A DNA stretch of 64,000 bases from Zeimonas sp032027205 (GTDB lineage Bacteria; Pseudomonadota; Gammaproteobacteria; Burkholderiales; Burkholderiaceae_E): positions 1,426,001-1,490,000 of the forward strand of contig JAVSMN010000001.1 of the NCBI GenBank assembly GCA_032027205.1, written 5' to 3'. The notes under the pieces are model-generated. The model was not told the origin of the DNA and made no database searches. It saw only the letters and a program-made list of their open reading frames with translations. Positions 26,775-35,759 of the stretch are shown in pieces (the first letter of the stretch is position 1; every line of letters begins with the position of its first letter). A program made the position numbers and the translations under genes.

Positions 26775-28859
26775 TCAATGACGCACGCTTCCGACCATGA
26801 GCGAGCGACGCAATTCGTCCAGCGAGTCGATCGCCGGCAGGCACTGCGTGCCGCGGCACACCCAGGCCTGGGGCTTCACCGACGCGGGCCGCGTCAGTGT
26901 CGCAGGCAGCGTCTTGGCGTCTGCGGGCAGCACGAACACGAGCGTCGTCGGCAGCGCCTCGCGCGCGAGCGCGCGGCTCCAGCGCAGGCATTCGTCCCGG
27001 GGGCCGGCGAGCAGCACGAGCGCCGGCGGCGAAGCGTATTCGGACATCGCGGTGACGAGGGTGGCGAACGCGTGCGGCGTTTCGCGCACCGACGCAGCGA
27101 AGCAGGCCATCGTGCGCCGCGCCGCGTCGAGATAGCGCGTGTCGCCGACCAGGTGGCCGAGCCGCTGCAGATGTAGTGCGGCTGCGCCGTTGCCCGACAT
27201 CATCGCTGCGTCTACGGCCGACTTCGGTCGCATCACGAGCTTCTCGTGATCGTGCGCGGTGAAGAAGAATCCGTTCGCCTCGCGGTCCTCGAAGCGCTCG
27301 AGCAGCGCGTCGGCCAGCGCGCAGGCGAGATGCAGGTCGTCGGTGCGCATCGCGTCGTCCTGCATCGTCTCGAGCAGCGCGCCGAGCAGGAACGCGTAGT
27401 CGTCGAGGTAGGCGTCGAGGTGGGCGCGACCGTCCTTGTACGTGGCGAGCAGCCGGCCGTCGCGCCATGCAACGCGATCGATGAAATCCAGCGCATCGCG
27501 CGCCGACGCACGCCAGCGCGGCTCGTCGAACACGCGACCCGCAAAGGCCATCGCCTCGATCATCAACGCGTTCCAGCTGGTGAGTACCTTGTCGTCGAGG
27601 CCGGGATGCACGCGCGTCTCGCGTAGCGCGTACAACTGCTCGCGCGCCCGCTCGATCTGCGCGGCAACCGGCGCACCGGAGACGTCGAAGCGCGCGGCGA
27701 TCGCCTCGATCGGCTGCGCGACATGCAGGTGCCACGCGCGCCCTTCGAAGTTCGGCGGCTGGTCGAGCCCGTAGCGCGCGGCGAACGGCGCGAAACCGTC
27801 ACCAAGCTCGCGCGCGACGACGTCGCGATCCCAGACGTAGAAGCGTCCCTCCTCACCCTCGGAATCGGCATCGCGGCTGCTGTAGTAGCCGCCATCGGGC
27901 GACTGCATCTCACGGATCGCCCATTGCGCGGTACCGGCGCAGACGTCGCGAAAGAGCAGCGAGCGGTCGAAGCGCCACGCCTGCGCGTAGAGCCGCAACA
28001 GCGGCCCATTGTCGTAGAGCATCTTCTCGAAGTGCGGGATGCCCCATTGCGCATCGACGCTGTAGCGGTAGAAGCCGCCGCCCAGCTGATCGTAGAGCCC
28101 GCCCTCGGCCATCCGCACGAGCGTCGTCGTCACCGCGTCGCGCGCGCCGCGATCGGCGCTCGCTTCCGATCCGTGCAGCAACGCTGCGAGCAGCGACGGC
28201 TGCGGAAACTTCGGCACGCCGCCGAAGCCGCCCCAGCGACGGTCGTAGCTCGGCATCAGCGCGTCGCGCAGGGCACCCGCCGCGTCGGCCGCGAAGGCAT
28301 CGAGCTCGCGCTCCCCCGATTTCGCGCCGTCAGCCTCCTCGCCGTCGCGCGCGTTCGAGGCGGACTGCAGAAAGCGCACGATCTCGTCGCCTTGCGCGAG
28401 CAGTTCGTCGCGGCGCTCGTCCCAGAGTTGCGCCACGCGCGCGAGCAGCGCGTCGAAGCCCGGCAACCCGTGACGCGCGGTGCGCGGGAAATAGGTGCCG
28501 CCATAGAACGGCTTGCCGTCCGGTGTGAGGAACATCGTCAGCGGCCAGCCGCCGCCGCGCTGCGTGATCACCTGGTGCGCCGCCTGGTAGATCTGGTCGA
28601 GATCGGGACGCTCCTCGCGGTCGACCTTGATCGCGACGAAATGCCGATCGACCAGCGCGGCGATGTCGCGGTCCTCGAAAGACTCGTGCGCCATCACATG
28701 GCACCAGTGACAGGCCGAGTAGCCGATCGACAGCAGGATCGGGCGCCCCAGGCGCCTGGCGAGCGCCAGCGCCTCGTCGTCCCACGGATGCCAGTCGACC
28801 GGGTTGTCGGCGTGCTGTCGCAGGTAGGGGCTGGTCTCGTGCGCCAGTCGGTTGGCCAT
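26775..28859 (-). CDS. YyaL/DUF255 thioredoxin-domain protein
   Basis: 694 residues, the usual length for the YyaL / spermatogenesis-associated protein 20 family. A thioredoxin-like domain covers about 1-165 (NRLAHETSPYLRQHADNPVDW; active CHWC in IGYSACHWCHVMAHESF), followed by an (alpha/alpha)6-barrel like that of N-acylglucosamine epimerases (FPQPSLLAALLHG; DGGYYSSRDADSEGEEGRFYVWD; MSGNGAAALHL). Biochemical function is not established. Start at 28859; longer in-frame versions overlap the divergent SDR promoter region. Confidence 0.9.
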   Translation of the reverse strand: MANRLAHETSPYLRQHADNPVDWHPWDDEALALARRLGRPILLSIGYSACHWCHVMAHESFEDRDIAALVDRHFVAIKVDREERPDLDQIYQAAHQVITQRGGGWPLTMFLTPDGKPFYGGTYFPRTARHGLPGFDALLARVAQLWDERRDELLAQGDEIVRFLQSASNARDGEEADGAKSGERELDAFAADAAGALRDALMPSYDRRWGGFGGVPKFPQPSLLAALLHGSEASADRGARDAVTTTLVRMAEGGLYDQLGGGFYRYSVDAQWGIPHFEKMLYDNGPLLRLYAQAWRFDRSLLFRDVCAGTAQWAIREMQSPDGGYYSSRDADSEGEEGRFYVWDRDVVARELGDGFAPFAARYGLDQPPNFEGRAWHLHVAQPIEAIAARFDVSGAPVAAQIERAREQLYALRETRVHPGLDDKVLTSWNALMIEAMAFAGRVFDEPRWRASARDALDFIDRVAWRDGRLLATYKDGRAHLDAYLDDYAFLLGALLETMQDDAMRTDDLHLACALADALLERFEDREANGFFFTAHDHEKLVMRPKSAVDAAMMSGNGAAALHLQRLGHLVGDTRYLDAARRTMACFAASVRETPHAFATLVTAMSEYASPPALVLLAGPRDECLRWSRALAREALPTTLVFVLPADAKTLPATLTRPASVKPQAWVCRGTQCLPAIDSLDELRRSLMVGSVRH

Positions 28860-28960
28860 TGCGTTCTCCGCGTTCTGGGCGGACAGGCGACGACGGTACC
28901 CGGCGCTTCGACGAGCCGCGCGAGTACCCTGCTCGCTCGATCCGGATAAGGGAGCAAGCG

Positions 28961-29719
28961 ATGAACCAGCGGGTGTTGGTGACGGCCGGGGCATCCGGCA
29001 TCGGACGCGAGATCGCGCGCGCGTTTGCCGCCGCCGGAGCCAGGGTGTTCGTCTGCGACATCGACGAGGCGGCGCTCGAGGCGCTGGAGAAGGAACTGCC
29101 CGGCGTCGGCACGACTCGCTGCGACGTGTCGAAGCGCGCCGAGAACGAGCGGATGGTCGCCGCGGCGCTGAAGTGGCTAGGCGGACTGGACGTGCTGGTG
29201 AACAACGCGGGCATCGCCGGGCCGACGGTTCCCGTCGACGAAGTGCCGCCCGAAGAATGGGACCGCGTGCTGCAGATCAACCTGACGGCCGCCTTCGACG
29301 TCACGCGACTGTCGATCCCGGCGCTGAAAGCGTCGGCAGCCGGCGTCGTCATCGTGATGTCGTCGGCCGCCGGGCGCTTCGGCTACCCGAACCGCGTCGC
29401 CTACGCGGCGACGAAATGGGGGCTCGTCGGATTCACGAAGACGCTGGCGATGGAGCTCGGTGCCTTCGGCATCCGCGCCAACGCGATCCTTCCCGGAACT
29501 GTCGAGGGCGATCGCATCCAGCGCGTGTTCGAAGGGCGCGCGAAGCTGTCGGGCAAGAGCGTCGACGAGGTGCGCGACGCGTCGATGCGCAACCAGTCGC
29601 TGCAGTCGCTGGTGAACCCGAAGGACATCGCGGCGCTCGCCGTGTTCCTCGCGTCCGACGCAGGCAAGTCGATCTCCGGCCAGGCGCTGGCGATCGACAA
29701 TGACATACAGCGGCTGTAG
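28961..29719 (+). CDS. SDR-family oxidoreductase
   Basis: 252 residues. NAD(P)-binding TAGASGIGREIA at about 8-19, NNAGIAG at about 88, catalytic Ser in VIVMSSAAGRFG and Tyr-x3-Lys in YAATKWG; C-terminal SGQALAIDND. Classical short-chain dehydrogenase; an acidic residue (CDIDE) after the second strand suggests NAD preference. GGAGCAAG precedes the ATG at 28961. Divergent from the YyaL gene and convergent with the beta-propeller gene. Confidence 0.9.
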   Translation: MNQRVLVTAGASGIGREIARAFAAAGARVFVCDIDEAALEALEKELPGVGTTRCDVSKRAENERMVAAALKWLGGLDVLVNNAGIAGPTVPVDEVPPEEWDRVLQINLTAAFDVTRLSIPALKASAAGVVIVMSSAAGRFGYPNRVAYAATKWGLVGFTKTLAMELGAFGIRANAILPGTVEGDRIQRVFEGRAKLSGKSVDEVRDASMRNQSLQSLVNPKDIAALAVFLASDAGKSISGQALAIDNDIQRL

Positions 29720-29723
29720 GCGA

Positions 29724-29747
29724 GGCGCGCGGGGAACGCCGCGCGCC
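29724..29747. terminator. GC-rich hairpin between convergent genes
   Basis: A 9-bp perfect stem, GGCGCGCGG/CCGCGCGCC, with a 6-nt loop fills the 31-bp gap between the SDR stop and the beta-propeller stop. Position suggests a bidirectional terminator, though no T tract follows. Confidence 0.5.
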
Positions 29748-29750
29748 CGC

Positions 29751-30854
29751 TCAGCCGCGTTCCACCGCTACGGCTGCGATCGGCGGCAGCGACGTCGAGA
29801 TCGTCTGCCAGTGATCGCCGCTGTCATCACTCGCCCACAGCGAGCCGGTGGTCGAGCCCATCATCAGCGTGCGACCGTCCGCGCCGACATCGAGGCAATG
29901 CCGGTAGACAAGGTCGTAGCAGTGCGACTGAGGCAGTCCGTTGCGGAGGACGTGGAACGTCTGCCCGCCATCGTCGGTGCGCAGCACCGCGAAGGCGGCG
30001 TCGACCGGCACGCGGCGCAGATCGGCGACCGCCGGCGCGAACCATGCTCGCAGCGGATCGTTCGGGTCCGCCGCGACGGCGAAGCCGAAGGACGATACCG
30101 GCACGTCGGTGAGCTCGCGCCAGCTGCGACCCGCGTCCGTCGAGCGGAACATGCCGTTGTGATGCTGGCACCAGACGGTGTCGGGCTGTGACGCGCACGC
30201 GGCCAGCCGGTGCACGTCCTGCGCAATCTCGTCGTAGGCGCGCTCGGGCGGCATGTACTCGGCGCGCAACCCCTTGCCGACCAACATCCAGCTCGACCCG
30301 CCGTCTTCGCTCGCCCAGGCGCCACCGGTGCTCACGCCGACCAGCATGCGTTGCTGCGCCGGATCGTCGTCGCGCGGATCGAGCACGATCGAATGCAGGC
30401 CGGGTGCGTCGTAGCCGCCGCCCATCCATTCGCGCCGGCGCACGTCGTTCCACAACGCGTCGTTGAGCTGCCACGACTCACCGGCGTCGCGCGTGCGGAA
30501 CAGACCGCCGGGCAGCGTGCCCGCCCAGACGTCGTCGCCCTTGCCGACGAGCGTCCAGACCTGCTGCAGCTTCCACTCGACATCGTCGTTCGCCTCGGCG
30601 GGCTGCGCCGGATACGCGGGCGCGGACACCTCCTGCCAGGTCTCGCCGCGGTTGGCGGACACATGGCACTTCACGCCGAAGTGGCCGAGGTTGAGCGCGG
30701 CGATCATCGGTCGCGACGACGACGCCGGATCCGGCGGCAGCACCGCGGTAACCGGCTCGCCGAGAAAGCTCACGGTGCCGATTTGCCAGCCATCGGTGCC
30801 CCGGCGCAACTCGAACAGCCCCTTGCGGGTTGCGACCCAGGCTCGATCGCTCAT
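29751..30854 (-). CDS. BNR/sialidase-like beta-propeller protein
   Basis: 367 residues made of repeated Asp-box/BNR units (SANRGETWQEV, TRDAGESWQL, SEDGGSSWMLV, STDAGRSWREL, RTDDGGQTFHVL, SDDSGDHWQTI), typical of VPS10/sialidase-like propellers. No signal peptide is seen, so it is probably cytoplasmic. Two starts are possible: ATG 30860 overlaps the upstream stop (ATGA), while ATG 30854 has GGAGG at a better distance and is preferred. It is coupled to the ubiquitin-like gene upstream. No catalytic role can be assigned. Confidence 0.82.
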   Translation of the reverse strand: MSDRAWVATRKGLFELRRGTDGWQIGTVSFLGEPVTAVLPPDPASSSRPMIAALNLGHFGVKCHVSANRGETWQEVSAPAYPAQPAEANDDVEWKLQQVWTLVGKGDDVWAGTLPGGLFRTRDAGESWQLNDALWNDVRRREWMGGGYDAPGLHSIVLDPRDDDPAQQRMLVGVSTGGAWASEDGGSSWMLVGKGLRAEYMPPERAYDEIAQDVHRLAACASQPDTVWCQHHNGMFRSTDAGRSWRELTDVPVSSFGFAVAADPNDPLRAWFAPAVADLRRVPVDAAFAVLRTDDGGQTFHVLRNGLPQSHCYDLVYRHCLDVGADGRTLMMGSTTGSLWASDDSGDHWQTISTSLPPIAAVAVERG

Positions 30855-30856
30855 CG

Positions 30857-31126
30857 TCATCCTCCGGAAAGCGACTGGAACACATGAACCGTGTTGCCCG
30901 GCGCGAGCGGCACTTCGAGCCTCTCGCGCACGTGCAGGCGCCGACCGTCGACGAAGACGACGACGTGCCGGCGCAGATGCGACTGATCGTCGAGCACGTA
31001 GCCACGAAGCCGCGGATTCACGGCGAAGGCCGCTTCGAGCGCCTGCGCGAGCGTGGCCGCGTCGGCGTCGATCTCGGGCACTTCGGTGAAGCGCGCCAGC
31101 TGCTGCGTGAAGATCACGCGGGGCAT
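30857..31126 (-). CDS. MoaD/ThiS-family ubiquitin-like protein ending in Gly-Gly
   Basis: 89 residues with a beta-grasp pattern (MPRVIFTQQLARF; ATLAQALEAAFAVNPRLRGYVLDD; HVVVFVDGRRL; GNTVHVFQSLSGG) and a C-terminal Ser-Gly-Gly. MoaD and ThiS proteins are activated at this Gly-Gly by E1-like adenylation to carry sulfur or become conjugated. No molybdopterin, thiamine or E1-like gene is nearby; instead it is translationally coupled to a BNR-propeller gene. Its role, sulfur carrier or protein modifier, is open. Confidence 0.8.
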   Translation of the reverse strand: MPRVIFTQQLARFTEVPEIDADAATLAQALEAAFAVNPRLRGYVLDDQSHLRRHVVVFVDGRRLHVRERLEVPLAPGNTVHVFQSLSGG

Positions 31127-31148
31127 GTCGGCAGGGCCCGATGACCGG

Positions 31149-31586
31149 TCAATGGGAAGCCGGATGCGAGATGACCATCCAGCCTACGCCGAAGCGGTCG
31201 GCGAGCATTCCAAAGCGCGACGCGAAGAAGGTCTGCGCCAGCGGCATCTCGACCTTGCCGCCGGCCGACAGCGCGGCGAACAGTTGCTCAGCGTGCGCGT
31301 CGTCGCGCGCCTGGATCGTCAGCGCAATGCCCTCGAAGCGTGCATTGCCCGTGCAGCGTCCGTCGGAGGCCATCAGCACCGAATCGCCGATGCGCAGGCT
31401 CGCGTGCATCACTTTGTCGCCGGTGACGGCCGCCGGCATCTCGCCGCAGCCGGCCGAGGCATCGGCGGACGCCGGCGCATCGCGAAAACGCATCAACGCA
31501 TCCACCTTCGCCCCGACGGCGTCGGCGTAGAACTGCAGCGCCTCTTCACAGCGGCCTTCGAAGCACAGGTAGGGCGTGACTTGCAT
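31149..31586 (-). CDS. VOC superfamily protein (PhnB/glyoxalase-like)
   Basis: 145 residues with the two-module glyoxalase/bleomycin-resistance fold; the start MQVTPYLCFEGRCEEALQFY and end FGMLADRFGVGWMVIS match the PhnB-type (DUF1428/3-demethylubiquinone-like) branch. Likely metal-dependent or stand-alone dioxygenase/isomerase fold; substrate unknown. GAGGAGG precedes the start at 31586. Divergent from the split-barrel genes. Confidence 0.85.
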   Translation of the reverse strand: MQVTPYLCFEGRCEEALQFYADAVGAKVDALMRFRDAPASADASAGCGEMPAAVTGDKVMHASLRIGDSVLMASDGRCTGNARFEGIALTIQARDDAHAEQLFAALSAGGKVEMPLAQTFFASRFGMLADRFGVGWMVISHPASH

Positions 31587-31787
31587 GGAACCTCCTCGGG
31601 TGCGGCGCCGAACGCCGCGAACGAGACGCGAAAATCGCTCGCGCCGAGTGACATCGTGCGCAGTAATGTGGACGATGTACACAATACACCTGGTCGCCGT
31701 CAGGGATTCGGCGAGCGCCGCGCGGCAGCGGTTGCGGCGCCGATTCCGACGGCGGATGATGTGCGGCTCTTTTGCCCGCAAATCCCG

Positions 31788-32315
31788 ATGTCCGACGCGA
31801 AGTTCGACTCCCCGCCGTCACCCGAAAGCGGGGCCGCGCGCGACCCGCTCGAGTTGCTCGATCTCGGCATCGGAGTGTCGATCGCCTCGCGCGATGCCAA
31901 CGGTCTTCCCGACCTCGTGCGCGCGCTCGGCGCCACACGCGACGCGTCCGGAACGATCACCGTCTACGTCTCCGGCCGCGACGCTCGACACGTGCTCGAC
32001 AACCTGCGCGGCAACGGCGCCATTGCGGTGGTCTTCAGCCAGCCCACCACGCACCGCACCGTGCAGGTCAAGGCGGGCCACGTGACGATCGAGGCCGCCA
32101 CGGATGCGGATGTGGTCCTCGTGCACCAGCGCATCCGGGCGATGGCAGCCGAGCTCGAGCGCCACGGCTACGAGCGCGGCTTCACCGAGAGGATGCTGTC
32201 CTTCGATGCGGCGGATCTCACGCTCGTGCGATTGCGACCCGAGGAGATCTTCGACCAGACGCCGGGTCCGCAGGCCGGCCGCGCATTCGGCGTATCGACG
32301 CAACGCCCGGCATGA
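31788..32315 (+). CDS. Pyridoxamine 5'-phosphate oxidase-like split-barrel protein
   Basis: 175 residues; strands such as GVSIASRDANGLPDLVRALGA, TITVYVSGRDARHVLDNLRG and AIAVVFSQPTTHRTVQVKG-like segments fit the FMN-binding split-barrel fold. The end FDQTPGPQAGRAF resembles the terminal segment of flavin-reductase-like split barrels. Ligand (FMN, F420 or heme) unknown. The next gene starts on its stop codon (ATGA) and encodes another split barrel fused to a GAF domain, so they probably act together. Confidence 0.7.
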   Translation: MSDAKFDSPPSPESGAARDPLELLDLGIGVSIASRDANGLPDLVRALGATRDASGTITVYVSGRDARHVLDNLRGNGAIAVVFSQPTTHRTVQVKAGHVTIEAATDADVVLVHQRIRAMAAELERHGYERGFTERMLSFDAADLTLVRLRPEEIFDQTPGPQAGRAFGVSTQRPA

Positions 32316-33649
32316 CACCAACGCTCGAGGCGATCCGCGATTGCCTGGAAGGCGCCACACCGGCCCTGATCGCCACCTGCTCGTCCGACGGCACGCCGAA
32401 CATCAGCTACCTGTCGCACGTGCAGTACGTCGACCGCGAGCACGTCGCGCTGTCGTACCAGTTCTTCAACAAGACACGCGCGAACGTGCTGGCCAACCCG
32501 CGCGCCCGCCTGCTCGTCGTGCATCCGCGCACCGGCGCGATCTACCGGCTCACGCTCGAGTACCTACGCACCGAGTCTTCGGGACCTCTGTTCGAGGGCA
32601 TGCGGGCGACGCTGGCCGGCATCGCGTCGCACAGCGGGATGGCCGGCGTTTTTCGCCTGCTGGGTTCGGACGTCTACCGCGTGCGCGCGATCGATCTGTC
32701 GCACTCGACGCCGGGCGCGGGCTTCGAGAGCCACAGTCGCCTGGCGGCGTTGCGCGGCGCCGTTGCCGACATCGTCGCGTGCCGCGAACTCGACCAGTTG
32801 TTCTCGACGACACTGCAGTCGGTGCACGATCGCTTCGACGTTTCGCATGCGATGCTGCTCCTCGTCGAGCGCGGCGCGCAGCGCCTGTACACGGTTGCGA
32901 GCCTCGGGTACCCGAACTCGGGCGTTGGCTCGGAGATCCCGATCGGTGCCGGAATCGTCGGCGTGGCAGTGCGCGAAGCGACGCCGATCCGCCTGTCGCG
33001 CGCCGCTTCGGCCTACGCCTACGGCCGCGCGATCCGCGAAGCGGCCGAGCGCGACGGCGGCAGCGCGGCGCTCGAGACCGAGATCCCTTTCCCCGGCCTC
33101 GAACGCCCGGGCAGCCAGCTCGCCGTGCCGATCCCGATGGCCGGCGACGTGGTCGGCGCGCTGCTCGTCGAGAGCGAGGACGAGCGACGCTTCGACCATG
33201 AAGACGAGGATGCGCTGACGACCTTCGCCGCACTCCTCGGGCAGGCAATGTACGCGCTGCAGCACCCCGACGAGCCCCCGGTGCCGGAGGAGCACGCTTC
33301 GGTGCGACGCAACCAGGCACACGGTCCACCGCTGCGCGTGCGTCATTACACCGCCGACCACAGCGTGTTCCTCGACGGCGAGTACCTGATCAAGGGCGTC
33401 GCGGGGGCGGTGTTCTGGGCGATCGTCTGCGACCACGCGAACGAAGGCCGCACCAGCTTCAGCAACCGGGAGCTGCGCCTCGATCCGCGCATCCGCCTGC
33501 CCGACCTCGCCGACAACCTGGAGGCGCGCCTCGTGCTGCTGCAACGACGGCTCGCCGACCGCTGCGATTCGATCGGACTGCACAAGACCGGACGCGGTCG
33601 CTTCGCGCTGTCGGTGAAGCGGCCGCTCAAGCTCGAAGAAGCGGGCTGA
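32312..33649 (+). CDS. Split-barrel plus GAF domain protein with C-terminal winged-helix-like region
   Basis: 445 residues in three parts: an N-terminal pyridoxamine-phosphate-oxidase-like barrel (about 1-130; ALIATCSSDGTPNISYLSHV, FNKTRANVLANPRARLLV), a GAF domain (about 150-315; LDQLFSTTLQSVHDRF...AMLLLVERG; IPIGAGIVGVAVREATPIRL; SQLAVPIPMAGDVVGALLVES), and a C-terminal region of about 105 residues (VFLDGEYLIKGVAGAVFWAIV) that looks like a winged helix. This combination suggests a flavin- or small-molecule-responsive regulator or sensor. It overlaps the preceding gene by four bases. Confidence 0.75.
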   Translation: MTPTLEAIRDCLEGATPALIATCSSDGTPNISYLSHVQYVDREHVALSYQFFNKTRANVLANPRARLLVVHPRTGAIYRLTLEYLRTESSGPLFEGMRATLAGIASHSGMAGVFRLLGSDVYRVRAIDLSHSTPGAGFESHSRLAALRGAVADIVACRELDQLFSTTLQSVHDRFDVSHAMLLLVERGAQRLYTVASLGYPNSGVGSEIPIGAGIVGVAVREATPIRLSRAASAYAYGRAIREAAERDGGSAALETEIPFPGLERPGSQLAVPIPMAGDVVGALLVESEDERRFDHEDEDALTTFAALLGQAMYALQHPDEPPVPEEHASVRRNQAHGPPLRVRHYTADHSVFLDGEYLIKGVAGAVFWAIVCDHANEGRTSFSNRELRLDPRIRLPDLADNLEARLVLLQRRLADRCDSIGLHKTGRGRFALSVKRPLKLEEAG

Positions 33650-33690
33650 GCGGGAGCAGCGCTACCCGCGGGCCTCACGCGCCCGTCGCT

Positions 33691-34380
33691 TCATGCCGCG
33701 CGCGCCAGCACGTTCGTCCCGGTTCGAGAGGCGGCCAATCGATCGTGCTCGCGCGGGCCCAGCTGCCGGCCGACGGCGTCGAGTGCGAGCTCGACCAACT
33801 CCGGCGGCGCCTCCGGCGGCAACAGCGCAATGCGCTCCGGGTGCGACACTGCCGGGAACATCCAGCCGACGAACCGCGCCATCGTCTGCGGCTCGATCGA
33901 GGCGACGATCGCCTGCTCGATCGCGACCAGTTCGTCGTCGTCGTAGCGCTCCCACAACGCCGGCATGTTGTGCGTCTCCTCGTGGTGCATGTGCACGAAG
34001 TTCTCGGCGACGTACAGTGCCAGCTGCCGGTATAGCTGCAGCGCCTGGTCGGCGCGCTCGGCCGGCGCCGATCGTTCGAGCGCCCGCAGGCCCGCGCGCA
34101 GCGATTCGATCTCGTGCTCGTGCTCGACGTGCTCGCGCGCGCTGCGCTCGGCCGCGTCCGAGCAGCGCGCGGCGAGCGCCGGATGCACGAACCGGTTCTC
34201 GTCCTCGAGATGCACCGCGGCCAGGTCGAGCATCGAACGCACGCTTTCGATCGCTTCGGCGCACTCCTCGTCATCGGCGGCGTCCATCCGGCCGAAGCGC
34301 ACGAGCGCATCGGTCATGCACAAGCGCATCGTCTTGTGGATGACTGCGTACAGGTCGTGGCGGGGGGCAGAGCGATTCAT
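33691..34380 (-). CDS. Hemerythrin-domain protein
   Basis: 229 residues, all helical, with the diiron ligand pattern of HHE proteins: VIHKTMR, HLEDENRFVHPAL, HVEHEHEIESL and FVHMHHEETHNMPALW. Such proteins bind oxygen or NO, or repair iron-sulfur centres. Divergent from the TetR gene across a 120-bp region with a palindrome, so it is a plausible TetR target. Confidence 0.88.
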   Translation of the reverse strand: MNRSAPRHDLYAVIHKTMRLCMTDALVRFGRMDAADDEECAEAIESVRSMLDLAAVHLEDENRFVHPALAARCSDAAERSAREHVEHEHEIESLRAGLRALERSAPAERADQALQLYRQLALYVAENFVHMHHEETHNMPALWERYDDDELVAIEQAIVASIEPQTMARFVGWMFPAVSHPERIALLPPEAPPELVELALDAVGRQLGPREHDRLAASRTGTNVLARAA

Positions 34381-34468
34381 CGAGACATCCTTTTGTCGGT
34401 CGGCGCCTGCGAAGGCGAAGCGCGAAGTCTAGGAAGCGTCACCGACACGCGTTGCGAAGATTCCACTC

Positions 34469-34478
34469 AGGAATTCCT
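34469..34478. promoter_or_regulatory. Palindrome in the hemerythrin-tetR divergent region
   Basis: AGGAATTCCT is a perfect 10-bp palindrome, followed 5 bp later by a further half-site TTCCTT. Placed 23 bp before the TetR start, it could be the operator for autoregulation and for the hemerythrin gene. Prediction from position and symmetry only. Confidence 0.35.
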
Positions 34479-34500
34479 AAAAGTTCCTTACCCTTGACGA

Positions 34501-35175
34501 ATGGACGCCGCTCCGCAGACCCGCAGCACCTATCGTCATGGCGACCTTCGTCGCGCGCTCATCGCCGCCGGCATCGAGTTGGCGCGCGCCGGAGGCCCCC
34601 AGGCCGTCGTGCTGCGCGAGGCGACCCGCCGCGCCGGCGTGGTGCCGAATGCCGCCTACCGGCATTTCGAGAGCCGGCTCGATCTTCTCGCCGCCGTTCG
34701 CTCCGCTGCCATTGCCCGGGTGGCCGTCGCGATGGAGAAGGAATTCGCGCGCGCGCAGCGAAGGATGCGACCGACCGGGACGAAGGAAGACGATCGTCGC
34801 GTGGCGCGCGAGAGCCTGCGCGCGGTCGGCATCGGCTACCTGCGCTTCGCGCACGACGAGCCGGGGCTCTTTCGCACTGCTTTCGCATCCGCCACCGCCG
34901 CAATCGATGCGCCGACCGGGCATCGCAGCGCCGATCCCGAGCGCGCGGGTTCGAGCGGCCGCAACCCGTTCCAGTTGCTTGGCGACGCACTCGACCGCTA
35001 CGTCGACGCCGGCTTGCTGCCGCCGGAGCGCCGACCGGGCGCGGAGTACCTCGCGTGGTCAGCGGTGCACGGCCTGGCGATGCTCGCACTCGACGGACCG
35101 CTGCGCGGCACGCCTCGCCGCCAGCTCGACGCGCTGGGCGAGCGGATTGTCGAGACGGTCGAACGCGGACTCTGA
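34501..35175 (+). CDS. TetR-family transcriptional regulator
   Basis: 224 residues. The N-terminal helix-turn-helix is typical (YRHGDLRRALIAAGIELARAGG; VVLREATRRAGVVPNAAYRHF), followed by an all-helical ligand domain with a WHG-type motif (YLAWSAVHGLAMLALDGPL). It probably controls itself and the divergent hemerythrin gene. No strong ribosome site is visible before the ATG. Confidence 0.88.
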   Translation: MDAAPQTRSTYRHGDLRRALIAAGIELARAGGPQAVVLREATRRAGVVPNAAYRHFESRLDLLAAVRSAAIARVAVAMEKEFARAQRRMRPTGTKEDDRRVARESLRAVGIGYLRFAHDEPGLFRTAFASATAAIDAPTGHRSADPERAGSSGRNPFQLLGDALDRYVDAGLLPPERRPGAEYLAWSAVHGLAMLALDGPLRGTPRRQLDALGERIVETVERGL

Positions 35176-35300
35176 ACGTCGGGCTCCGGTCCCCGCGCGG
35201 AGCAGCCGCGCGGCAAATTCCGGCGCTCGCGCTTCGCTGCGCGCGCCAAGCCACGCTCCTCAGGTAGCATCGTCCGGATCGGTCGAAGAAGGAGAATGCA

Positions 35301-35696
35301 ATGAACGGTTTCGTCGGCGACATCGAAGACCTCACGGAGGACAACACCGACTTCCGCCGCGTCCTCTACACCGGCAAGCACATGCAGCTCGTGCTGATGT
35401 CGCTCGCGCCCGGCGAGGAGATCGGCGAGGAAGTGCACGACGATAGCGACCAGTTCTTCCGCGTCGAGGAAGGCAGCGGCGAGATCATCATCGACGGCAA
35501 GGTGAACCCGGTCGAGGACGACATCGCGGTCATCGTGCCGGCCGGCGCGCGCCACAACGTGCGCAACACCGGCGACGAGCCGTTGCGCCTGTACACGATC
35601 TACTCGCCGCCCGAGCACATCGACGCAACCGTCCACGCAACGAAGGCCGAAGCCGACGCTTCGCACGAGCACTTCGACGGTCGGACCACCGAGTAG
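35301..35696 (+). CDS. Small cupin-domain protein
   Basis: 131 residues with one cupin barrel: motif 1 EIGEEVHDDSDQFFRVEEGSG and motif 2 DDIAVIVPAGARHNVRNTGDEPL, giving His/Glu/His metal ligands. The typical ending LYTIYSPPEHIDATVHATK is common to a widespread small cupin group of unknown activity. AGAAGGAGAA precedes the start. Confidence 0.88.
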   Translation: MNGFVGDIEDLTEDNTDFRRVLYTGKHMQLVLMSLAPGEEIGEEVHDDSDQFFRVEEGSGEIIIDGKVNPVEDDIAVIVPAGARHNVRNTGDEPLRLYTIYSPPEHIDATVHATKAEADASHEHFDGRTTE

Positions 35697-35759
35697 CGTG
35701 AACGCGCGCGAAGACGAGAGCGCCAGGCGCCGCCGGCGAGCGCCTCGCGCGCTTGCGGC

